Shown: positions 11,361-23,900 of the stretch, piece after piece | Layout: each line of letters opens with the position of its first letter | How positions within the stretch are numbered: the stretch's first letter is position 1 | Source: Chondrosia reniformis | Lineage: Eukaryota > Porifera > Demospongiae > Chondrillida > Chondrillidae | Assembly (NCBI GenBank): GCA_947172415.1 | Contig: OX359190.1 | Coordinates: 6,324,001 to 6,388,000, forward strand | Direction of reading: 5' to 3' | DNA: 64,000 nt | Notes under the pieces: model-generated | Database searches by the model: none | What the model was told of the DNA's origin: nothing | What the model saw: the letters and a program-made list of their open reading frames with translations, nothing else | Program-made: the position numbers and the translations under genes

Positions 11361-11800
11361 TATATATATACAATGTTACGAACAGGAAGCCATACGTTAA
11401 CATAATTTCTGAAAACAGTATAGGGGCATCTATGGGGCCCCAACAAGTGTTTTAAGTTTAAAAAGTCGCGGGGCTGCTGCCCCCGCACTTGAACTACTTT
11501 GGCCACATCGTTGGGATTCAATATGTGTAATCATAATCTTAACGATTGAGGAAGCTTAAGTATCCTGAACATTATACGTAAATGAAGACAGAAAAGCTAC
11601 GTTAACTAAAGCTTCCTGAATGCCACCATTTACAAAAACGATGCATTGATGTATAAATTAAGTGATGTAATAGTTTCGTATCAACCAGTCTTATATATAT
11701 ATATAATCTTTCAGTAACGTGAGGCCATACAACATAATTGGCAAATGAAAACAATATAAGGGGCTGTCTGTGGCTGGGGCAGCCCCTAAGAATCAAAAGC
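11361..11800. repeat. Fragments of a short dispersed repeat
   Basis: 11390-11460 and 11715-11790 share a 'gccatac-aacataatt-gaaaacaatat-aggggc' series followed by a G/C-rich palindromic word. A third, shorter copy is at 54960-55010. No coding content. Confidence 0.35.
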
Positions 11801-11920
11801 TGAATGTGTAATCAGTTTTCCTAGTATGTTTGAATCTCTTCCCTGCCTTACTTCTAAGTTTATTGTGTTATATCAATTTACCAAAGGCACCACCACTTGC
11901 TCATTGTTTCTTTCTATTAG

Positions 11921-14900
11921 GTGAAAGCTCAAAAGAAGAAAGCTCAGAGCTGTAAGCTTACCTGCAATTTTCATTAGCTGAAAGTTTTTGCTAGAATTAT
12001 TTTAAAATGCCTAATCCTGTTGGTTTGTGTTAGTTTGGTCATGAGCTACAGCATGCCCTAAAAATAGAATCTCTAATGAATAGGAAAGAGTTAATTGTCA
12101 CTCACTATATTTTGGGAAATTTGGAGTTATTTTTTGTGATGAAAAGGTTAAAGGTCTAGGCAAAATATACATAGAAACATTTATACTAATTTATTTGAGT
12201 TATGTAAATATGTTTCTATTCATTGTTAAAAACTTTAATAAAAATAATATTTGTTTTTTAGTCAGCCACAGGAATATTTTAGCAGCAAATATTTCCCAAA
12301 CTGTATGAAGTACTGTAAATCCCATAAATATGGAGTCCCTTTAATTTATCATTTAGGGTAGTTATCTTACATTAAATTTAAATAGCAAATATAAATTTCA
12401 TTATATAATGATTTTGTTGTGTTATTTTGTTGTAGGAGGTGTTCTGCTCCTCATATTCCCAAAGGGGCAGAGAGAAATTTTTCTAATCTTCAGAAATGTT
12501 CAACCTGCAAGTAAGAATCAAATACGTAAATATATCATTTATGAGGCAAATGTTTGGGCTGCTCACATTGGTCAAAAAGGTTTTTCACTGGTTTAATCCT
12601 AACCTAGCATAAAAATCTACATGAAAGCTGTAGTTAGCAAGTTTTAACTGTGCAAGATAACACTACTAATCACTTACCAAATACTTAACCCAACTACTTT
12701 TAATTGTAAATACAATAATACAATGTAGATTGCCCTTCAAATATAACGTAAATAATATATATTATTACATATAAGGTAAAGAACGTTCATTTGCTGTATT
12801 ACAAACCAGTTAGTCAGGGTTAATCAGTGTGGTGTGTGAAGTCGGGTTGCAATTTAGGATGACACAAATGAAAACGTGCAGTTTGATTGCGCACACACAT
12901 ACACCTTGAACCTTGAACCTTGAACCTTGAAGCCACCCTTAGTAAGGTCTACTATGATAGTAGGAACCTTTGGATTGTGATCCTGGGCAAATGGCAAATT
13001 ACTGGCTGTTGGATTCTGGCAGAATCTTTGATGTCTTATACGGTCACCTGGTCATCAAAATGTTCTACCACATTCAGAGATGTTACGTTTCCCCTGGGAT
13101 GGTATGTCTGCGGCACATCTTTTCTTCCCTCGATTTGCTGTTGTCTTATCAACTCCCTCTTGACAAAGATCCCACCACTCTTTCCCCTCATGGTACCTCT
13201 TGTACCAGGTGTCCTTGGCACCCATTGTCTTCAAGTCTTGGCTGACTAGATCTCTCCACCTCCTCTTTGTTCCATGGCCAGGTCTTGTCTTCCTCAAACA
13301 ACAACCTCTTCAGAAGTCGTCCTACATCCATTATACCCACATGGCCTAGCCACTTCAACCACTTCTCCATCATGACATCAGGGATGGTCCAGGGGATGTC
13401 AAACCTTTCCGCAAGAGCCTGAGTAGTTAGTCTCTCCTGCCATTGCTGATATCTGGTGACTCCTGGAATAGTTCTCGCACAACAATGGTGAAAGACATTT
13501 AGCCTTCTTGTGTGTTGGACTTTCAATACCCAAATTTCAGATCCATACAATAGCACTGCCAGAACCACTGCTTTGTAGACTGCTCTCTTGGTAACCAATA
13601 ACATGTTGGGGTTGTTGAAAATGGGTCCCCACAGAGACCCAAAAGCTCTGGAAGCCTACTTAAACATTGCCATGACATCTCCATTACTTGATAATTTAGA
13701 CCCCAAGTATGTAAAGCAATCTACCATCTCAATTTCCCCTCCGTCAACATGTACTAAACCCCTATCCCTGTCACAAATCTTTTCCCCCCATTACTATTCC
13801 TTTGGTCTCCTGGGTGCTAACAGTCAACCCCCATTTTCTTGCCACATCAACAAACTTTTTAGCTGCTAATTCAAAGTCATCACGGGAACTGGAAAACAGA
13901 GCAACATCATCTGCAAACTGTGTCTCAGTCACCCTCACCACTTCTAGCCTCAACTTTGCAGTTCTGTCCCCCACCAGCTTCCTCCCATGTTTGAATAGAA
14001 TGGTGATTCCAGCCTCTATGCCCTCATCTCACCAGCGTGTAACCATGGCACTAAATTGGATGTTAAATAGAGTAGGAGCCAATTCACACCCTTGTCTAAG
14101 GCCATTCTTAACCTCAAATGCATCAGATAACTCTGATCCCACTGTGACCTCAGCTTTTATGCCCCGATGAAAGGACTGAATAATGCTAAGCAGCGTTGTG
14201 GGTATACCACACTTCTCCAACACTCTCCATAAGGCCTGACAGGGTATGGAGTTATAGATCTACAAGCAGTACAAAGAGTGTCTCATCATGCTCAATAGCC
14301 TTTTCCATCAGTTGCCTTGCCACGAAGATCATGTCCACACATCCTCTTCCCTTTCTGAATCCACACTGAGTCTCTGGTAGGGTAAGTTCTGTTATGGTCT
14401 GTAGTCGCTCTTGGATGATTCTAGCAAATACCTTCCTCACAATGTCCAGTTAACTAATCACAGAGTTAAAGGTTTCCCTTCTTCAGGATGCTGCATCTTT
14501 CCAGTCACCCACTACTTTGCCTTCTCTCCATACGTCCTGCATCAGCATTAGTAATCTGTCCAAGAGAGGTGCACCACCATAGCTGACAAGCTCCAGGTAG
14601 GATGCCGATTTTATTTTTCCCCCAGCTTTACCATTCTTTAGTTTGGAGAGAGCGCTCAACAGGTCGTCTTCACTGGGGGGTGTATCTAGTTCTGCCAGAA
14701 GCGGTAGAACAGTCATGCCCTCCAGTACTTCTTCACTAAACTCACTATCCACATTGAGAAGCCTGTAAAAGTGTTGGTGCCATCTAGCTAACACTTCTGG
14801 TGGGCCATGTGTTAGCTCACCGTTGTCCTTCATGACTGCTCAAGGCCTGGTTGGCCTGCGTCCTACATAGCCTCCCTGATGCTCTACCATCTAATTTGGC

Positions 14901-17900
14901 CATCCTTTGTAGCTTTTTCCCCTTGTGTTGCCACTCGGCGTACTCATTCCTCTTTGCCCTTTATCTATTTCTTTCTTCACCTTTCTTTGAGTTTGTCTGA
15001 ACTCTTTTTTTCTTAATGGGGTAGGGATTTCTTCTTACTGCATCCAAAGAAGAGAGGCCAACTGGTACAGAAGAAGGATCAAGGAAGCACTGTGGATTCA
15101 GAAGAGTTATCAAAAGATGAATCTGGACCAGGGGCTCTCACTCAACAGCACTGAATTCCAGAAACAATTTTCAATCACAGGAAGTAACATCACAAGAAAT
15201 GACATCACAAATTGGCTGGAAACCAGAGGCTATAAAAAGCCCAGCACCAGAACCAACAATCAGTCACTGAAGAAGATTAGTATGTAGTATATAGGAGAAA
15301 AAGAAGTGTAGTCTTTAAAGTTATTAGTACCAAATGCACTAACCTTAAACCATTGATTCCCTTCACCCAACTTTTAATAAATAGAAATGGTAACCTTTAT
15401 ACATGCTAATAGTAAATTAATACAAAACTGTAACCATTACTTTTCACCAACATTTGCTTCAGCAAATCCAGTCATAGTTAGATTGAAGCCTTTTAAATAG
15501 TGATAGTCAATGCCTTCTTCTGTCTAGGCAAAATGTAATACCAGATGTAATCTTAATGACAACCAGTCTGCCAGAGACATGGCAGATTGTTGGGAAAGGC
15601 ACCTTACTTCAAGTAAGGGTTTGTAAGACTAGAAAAAAACTCCAAGGAGATCAAGGTGCTTATGTACTCAATGAGGTAAGAGAAATACATTTGCTTCTTT
15701 GTTGCCTTGTTATAAGTGTGTTATTCTTTTGTAGATGCTACCATTTCTTGAGTACAAAATTCATTGTAAGATTGTGAAGAAGTTGCAAATTTTAGGAATG
15801 AATGCAGTCATCCAACTGAAAGTGACGATAAGCTTGGGAGAAACTGTGGTTGTAGCAACAGCTGTAAGAAATATACAGATCGCAATTAAGTATTTTATCC
15901 ATAAATTTCATAATGTCTAATCGATACCCAAGAAAATCTTTTCCGCTCAGACTTATTTTAATGATTAAAGACATTATTAAAGCACACACCCTTCAACCAG
16001 CCTTCCCAAATGCCCAACAAAAGTGACAAGTCCAGAAGGGTTTCTTAAAATCGTCTTTCACAATAAATGTATAGAGAAAATAGGTCTCTCAAGTATCTAC
16101 TGTATGTGAATATATCCAGCCAATAGGACCCCATATCTTTAACTTTTCACAAGCCTCTAAATGAGGTGTGTTAAACCATGTGAATGTCACTAGTACCTCT
16201 AGGCTAGGTTTTAACAGGTGACCTACGTATTGTCAGTATCTCATAGCTAAGGAAACTTCTTCAGAAAGTCCCAAATTTATAGAACCTAGTAACTTTAAAT
16301 GGATAACGGCTTAAAAGATGTGTTGGGAAGGCCTTAGAGCCTATATATAGGCTTTTTGCAGAGTAGGTATAGCGTATTGAGTTTCATAAATATTGAAACA
16401 TCATTTTTCTGCCTCTCTCTCAAGTTTACCACTATAATACTTTGAAAGACAGTACTGTCATCCAATGGGCCAGACAACTGTTTTGAGAAACCTTTTGACC
16501 CACCTTGCTTTAGCAAGTATGCACAAATGAAGCAATGCTGGGTTGAACACTGAATTGACATTATTGTTGGTTGATGGTAAAAATAACTAGAAGACCTACG
16601 TACTAATGACTGTCCATTTTTTAATGTTTGAAAGAAATATTACAGCATAAAGTTTTGCCAAATTGGTACACAAAACCATCACAATTCACATCTTCAAAGT
16701 TTACTGGAGACTATCTTAAGTTTCTAATGTGTTCTGTTGCTTATTTCAAGGATCTGAATGTGTTGTATTAAACTGTATGTTATAGTCACAATGTTTAGAT
16801 TTGACAAGTTAAAAACAGAACAGAATATTAAATATTGTATATCCTTTAACTGCCTCAAACCATTCAGAAGATGAATGCAGAAACTCTTTGAATGTATAGA
16901 CTCAATATTTGGCATACTGTTAATGTTCATTAGGTTACTCAATGACAATGAGCTAACCTTTAAACCTGTCATGTAATTGTCCGATAGTGTTGGTAAATCT
17001 AGAACAATTTTAGTTATTCTTGATCTCCTAGTTGTAGATGTAAATCTTATTAGGCTCATTTTTATTTATTTAATTCCTATTTTCTATAGGAAGGTACTGC
17101 TGCCAACATACTAGGAATGCCATCGGCAGGGAAGTCCTTGCTAATATCTCATGTAAGTATTGTACGTACATACAGCAGTAAACAATTAGCATAGCAAACC
17201 TTAACGTTTTGACATTTATTATAGATGTTGTAGTATATATATGTACTATTTGACAGGATGCTTAAAAGGGAAACCTTGATTTTAGTATTGTAGCCCTTTT
17301 AACAATGTAACTTCTTCCATGTATCATATTACAAATGGTATTTTCAAGTTTTCTAGTTTTGCTTTGATTCAGGACATGCTAGTAATTTTTTGTTGGAAAT
17401 AATTTGTATTTTCACTGTGGTCAAAGCAGCCTCTGTCTTTCAGTTAAAAGTCCTTAATAATGAAGTCCAGGAAAACCGAGGCCAAAATCACAACCAAGCC
17501 CAAGCAATATTATATTACATTTTCCAATGTGTTCTCTACACAATTTCAGGGGAGTCATACAGTTATCAGGGAGTACAGTAGTACTCTTAAAGTAAAGGGA
17601 TGGCTGAAAAACATGGCCACTCTATTCAATATATTTCAAACAAATCAACAATGATGTGGTTATCAGTTGTATACTATTTGCAGATGTTTATGTACGCTTT
17701 TCTACATGATAAAACATATTTCGATATTCTGCAATATTCCCAAAGTACTTAGGCAGAAATAGGCCTGATTCCTGATAGTGCTAGCATGTGAACATCTGCC
17801 CGCACATTCAAATGAAATCATTAATTTTTCCCAAGTCAGGAATAGGCTGACCTAGATTTCATGGCTGCCTACATGAAACAGGTTATTTAAAAAGAAACTA

Positions 17901-20900
17901 CCTTTGCCTAATGACGGGGAACTTGTTAACCATAGTTTTATAATTATTGAACCTTTAAATTATTAACTGTGCAAGATTATTAAATTGGTCTGTCTGCTTA
18001 TATTAGTTAGTTAGTTAACTATTATATTTAGACACGAAAGACCCATCAGCTATGCAAATAGCTGGTCTACCTGGATGGTCTATATTCACATATAGAAAAC
18101 AAAAAATGTAATTAGTCATAACTCTAATTAATCTATGTTACCTAACAAATGAATAAATGTATGGTATAAATGAAGGTTATCATCAGATCAATCAGAAAAC
18201 CATTATCAGTGACAGCCTCTTGAGGAATTTAGTTGGCCATTTGACCTTAGTCAGTAAATTTCTTGGTGCTATCCAGCATTTTCCCTTTGTACATATGATG
18301 TCGTAAATGGTGGAAACGGTCTTGTTAGGTAAAATATTTCGATTTTACCTCATGAGAACACCATACCCTTACTCCTAAGCATCTAAGTAAGTTTTCTACC
18401 TTATTATCGTGTATTCCATATGTTGTGGCCTACTAATGCTACAGAACATTGGGGGCATTCATTTTTTGCACCCTTTAGTTTTTAAATTAATTTGAATTAT
18501 AATTGGAGATTTATTGAATATTCATTAAAATATATGTATTGCTAAGTGCTTCACTTATGTGTGTTTTATACTACTTTTGATACAGACCACTGTGCTTAAC
18601 CTAACCTATTTAATACAAGTAAAATATAAACATTTAAAATATTACATCCATGTGTTAGAAATAGGGATGACCAGTATTGCAGCAATGAATAGCACATCTA
18701 GAAAAGTAATGAAACAAGACAGTGATCATATCATAAGACTAGCCATACGTACAGAACTGACATATTAAATTTAAGTGACTTATACACATCACTTTTGCAG
18801 GGTACATCAGCAACAGCTACTTCTCCTACTGAAGATGGATTTGGTACTGGTTTAGTTCATAAATTACCAATTGAATATCCGAGAATGGACGATGATACAG
18901 TCACTGATGAAGATTTACATGACGTATTGAATGATGTAACTACATTCAAAGGTATAAACATACGTATTTAGGGTTTTACAAGTCACACTGTGGACATGCT
19001 ATTACTTTCAAGCCAACAGAAGTACGTATATGCCATAAAATTAAATTAAATTAAAGCTAGTATACTTTTGCATGTAGTACTAGTTAATACACAAAAACAA
19101 GAAAGTAATAGAGATGTCAAAAATTAGGCATTAAATTGTATAATGTGCCCTTTAACCTTGCTTTTTGCTGCAGTATATACATAAACATATCATAATCATA
19201 ATCATAAGTCACTGACATACATACAGATATGCATATACGTACAGTGGACTCTCCATTAACGGACTCTCCGAGGAACGACCCTTCACTCTACAACGTCCAT
19301 CAGTCAGTCACGGAAGAGCCGTCCTATGCTAGTAATACATTATCAATCTCCCAATAGCAGACACTCTGAATTCTGTCCAACGGACATTAAATATTACCCA
19401 AATACGAACGTACACTCTGAAATTATCTCTATAAGCGGACACATGCACGGCAGCAGTCAATATAGCATTGTCAAATAACTACGTATATATGTTCCGCGCC
19501 AAGTAGGAATTTGCGCAAACTATGGATTGCGCAGCGCAAAGTAAGAATCCATACTTTGCCGGGCAATCCAAGGATTGCACAAGGATTTGGGGTGGTTTGT
19601 TTCTTGTGCAAACTTGGAAGAAATTTAGGGAAGAACTAAGGAAATTTTCAGTCTGTAATCTGGCTTAAAGCGGTGCCTTTAGCTTAAAGTAAGTCGGCTT
19701 AAACTTAAAGCGGTACATTTAGCTTCAAGTAAGTCGGCTTAAACATAGATTAGATTTTACAACATATAACGAAAGTCTCCAGTTTAGTGTATTCCCCTGA
19801 CTGAAAAGGGTTAGAGTCTATACCAAACTGGTGTAACCTTCCATCCTTTTACAGGCTGCCTGAACTTACATTTTAAATATTTTATCTCTATGTTGGTGAT
19901 GAAATGTAGATTGTGCAGTAAATTAGTGTTCCAGATTATTCATGGAAATAAATGAAGTACAATACAAATATGTTTGCTCTATAAAAACTATATAAAGTAT
20001 AGAATGCAGTATGGGTTTATAGTTTATGAATATGGAAGTTAGTACAAAGGCTAGAAAGTTCTATCTATTAAATTTGACAATTTTTGCAAAACCATGTGTC
20101 AGGCAAGGCAGAAGTAATATCAACACACTTGTAGTGAAACCACTTGTCACAACCGTCACAGGCTATCATGTTGCTGTCGTAGGATTCTGGAAGTGAGCAG
20201 TAGCAGTGCAACTGGAGAAATGTCAGTTGATACTTTCCTGGTTTCTGGCCTGTAATAAGTGGGAAGCTTGTCAGCTCTTCTCTCTCTAAGCATGTAAGAA
20301 GATGTTCTCATATTCTACCTTGATGAAATTTGATGGTTGCCAGGTCATCACCATTGGCAGCATGATATGCAAACACAATAGCAAATAGGCCACAGTCCTG
20401 AAATCCCTTTTGCCATTGAACGGGCACATGGTTTATAGCTAGACCCCCACCTTGAACACCCAAGTGGCCATATATTCTGGCAAGCTGTTCTTCCATGTCA
20501 CTTGACAGTTTCTTAGCTGGCAAGCTGTCATAAAGGTTGATGTGACCATCAATACAGCTTGAAGTAACCCAGTGATTACCATTGCAAAAGTGGATTTGCA
20601 CAGCTAATATATATATACACAAGAAGTTTCAATATACATCACTGTATATACGTATCTATATATATCAATTGCAACTTACAATTGCCAATTGCATTTGAAA
20701 ATTTTCCAATTTGGCTGTATAGTGTGCACTGCATTCCACTAAAATGAGGGAAATGACTCTGCAGCAATTTGTGTGCAGCAGACATGTGCCGGTCAGTCAG
20801 CTGTCCATTTTGCAGAATAATCTCCCTTTCTTCAATCTTCAATGTAAGTGAAGGGATCCAAATGTTAGAAACCTACATACGTACATAGTAAATTAATATA

Positions 20901-23900
20901 TATAGTGTACTTTGGAAATTAGCTTACTTGAGAACTATTGCTGGCCCTCAAAATGTTATCTTTTTGGTTCGTACAAGTAGTACCTTGATGGCATTTTGAT
21001 GTGCAGGGTACCTTTCTTTTCATACACGTACATGAGGCTGCACATTTCTTTCTGCAATTGCATTTTGATGCAGAGAAGGCATTTTGGGGGTTGGACAGAT
21101 TGGCAGCTTCACGTAAAGAAATACGTGGTAGTGATTCCCAATTGTGAGTACTCATGTTTAAGACACCTTCATAGACTTCTAGATCTCCCTCTCCATAATA
21201 GCTTGCAAGTACACCATGCTCGCATCTATATACATTACAAAATCCACATGTAGGACCACTGTTGTAATTAAGTAAGTGTAAAACTCTACAGTTCACTCAC
21301 TTCAATCGATACAAATGGTGTTTTGATCCCAGCTTTTCTATAACAGTACAAAGTAACCTATGGCTATCTGTGGATGTTCTATCAATTCTTGGGATCCTAA
21401 CACTCACAAAATCACCAACACTAAAAGTCATGATTTTTTTGCGCTTTGCTTTTGCGTACTTCAGCTGCATTCTTTCTGCATTTATCCTGTAATGAACATC
21501 AGCTTCTTCTCTAATCCTCTTGTGTTTATTTAATGAAGGTACAAAGGTGGGCACATCTTCAATGAGCGACTCAGTGGGGTGTACATTCTCAATTGGCAAC
21601 TCAGCAACAGGTGGATTCTCTGTTGGGGACTCTGGATTCTCAATTGGCAACTCAGCAACAGGTGGATTCTCTGTTGGGGGACTCTGGATTCTCAATTGGC
21701 AAGTCAGCAACAGGTGGAGACTCAGTTGAAAGTAGATTGATTAAATTCTCAGTGGGAGGCTCAGTTCTTTCCACGAGTAAGTCACTGACGTCTTCTTCCA
21801 TAATCACACCATCCCTCACACCTGGAAAAACTGATTGCCGTGGTGGCTGACCAAAGACTAATTCATATGGAGTAGTCTTCATGGTTCCATGCACTGTGGT
21901 ATTCAACTGGTCTGCATGGTTTTGAAGTAAGAGTATAATTAACATTAATATTTACATGCCTGTATACCTTTAATATGTTCACTTACATTGAATCAAAGGT
22001 AGCCACTCTGACCAAGGTGGAAAGTCAGATTCATCTACTTCTGCATCAACAAGCCGAACACCAAGGAGCTTCTCTACTGTACCATTTCCCTGCTCAATCA
22101 GACCTTGACATTGAGGATTGCGAGGTCTGCCATTGACAATGGTCACTTCTCCAGGCCATTCCTTAACTATGCTGGAGATAATGTCATTTACAAACTCCCT
22201 GCCATTATCTGAATGCAGAATCTTTGGAGTACCAAGGTAGCTGAAGATTTGATTTTGCAGATTCATTGCAACTTCAGCAGCAGACTTCCGATTTAATGCA
22301 AACAGAACATGGAACTTGGACCAATGATCCATATAATGCCCTATCCATTTGAATGTTCCATCAGGGCGGTGTCTCATATCAATCAAATCTATCTGCAATA
22401 AGATCACAATCAAATCATATCAAGAACTTAATATGCACAGACACACACACATACACGTATATATGTAGTAATAAGGTGCAGACTCATGTACCTGTCCCCG
22501 GGTCATGAATCCGGAGGAAATAATTGGCTTCAGTGGAGCTCTTGTTGTTTGAGGCTTTCTTGTATGGCAAACCAGACATAACGAGACAAATTTGTCTACA
22601 GCAGCTCTTGGCAAGCATTCATAAATTTTAGACACCTCATTTAGCGTTTTCTTGGTTCCTATGTGTCCCTTGCTAGCAGCATTCACCTCCTTCAAGATAT
22701 CATAAAAATCTTCCACATAAGCCACTCTCCTCCATTCTCCCATAAATGTTGTGTCATTACCATTCTGTTTAAAGAAGGAATGTTTGCAAGTAAGTGCAGA
22801 ATAGCAAGAAACAGATCAAGAATCATATATATAAGTAAATAGATACAAAGATTTCTCGTACCTTGCTTTTTGCTGGCAAACAAAGGACATCAGCTAATCC
22901 TAGTGGTGTGTGGTAAGCAAATGGAAACTTCTTTGTTTCACCCAATGTTTAAATTTTGGAGAGTAGTTCACAGCTATTTCATGTTTCTTTAAAACATTTT
23001 TTATCTTTTCTCCCTTCTCTCGTGATATGGTCTTGCTCCCTTGACTTGCACCATCTAAAAATGTTTTCTTGCAAAAGGCTTCAAATGCTTCTCTCTGATC
23101 CATTATATCTTCAACATCTGCTAAAACGAACGACGATTTTCTTCGATTGCTGCTACTGGTTTATATATAATTAGTTCAACGTGACAGATCGATGTGACAG
23201 TTTGGCGACGATTACTTTCGACGATTATTTTCGACTGCTAACACCAAAAAACTCGGCAACTTTTGCGAGGTTAGTGAAGATCTATAGTTTGCGCGGCAAA
23301 CACTTGGCACAAATTGTGTAATTTTGAGCAATCCTTGGATTGCGCGGCAAAGTATGGATTCTTACTTTGCGCTGCGCAATCTATGGTTTGTGCAAATTCC
23401 TACTTGGCGCGGAACATATATACTACAAAATACAAACCAATAATAGAGTAAGGATTTCTTCTAACTGCGTCAAACTTATCTTTAAGATGGTACATCTCGT
23501 TCGACTTTTTGAGCGTCTAATAACACAGTTTGACATTAGAAATCTTTTGGCCAAAAGTTTTGACCCTGAGGGTCTTCATTAGCTTTACAAAATAAAGCCT
23601 TAACGGAGAACCTTGTTACTTCTTGCCTTAGTTTACTAAGGCAAGGAGTATCTGGCTTGGACAACCCTCAGTCAGTCATGTTTTCCCTTCTTTGGGTTTT
23701 TAGCCAGAAGCCTCGGCTTTGTCTCCTTCCGGCAGCAGCAGACAGGTGCACGTCTGGCCAAAGTTGACCGTCATAATAGGAGGGAGTACTTCCATACACC
23801 AATCCACCACTACTTTCCAGAGGTCAACAGGCAAGGACTGGGACAGGACTGCTTATCGTCCAGGCCCCAATCCCTCAACAGATAGATGTTTCCTCAATAT

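Larger units (their letters stand above)
19490..23416 (-). mobile_element. Ginger-type DNA transposon with 89-bp TIRs and TATA duplication
   Basis: 19490-19578 and 23328-23416 are inverted copies (about 85 of 89 matching), both starting TGTTCCGCGCCAAGTAGG. The 4-bp TATA lies immediately outside both ends. Ends beginning TGT, a 4-bp target duplication and a Ty3/gypsy-like integrase encoded between terminal inverted repeats (no LTRs) are the marks of Ginger transposons. The internal gene runs on the minus strand. The near-identity of the TIRs suggests fairly recent activity, yet the gene carries two frameshifts and one stop. Confidence 0.8.

Noticed and set aside
12408..12596. 62-codon ORF as an independent gene
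   Set aside because: The real exon 12436-12510 is read in a different frame that joins its neighbours in phase.
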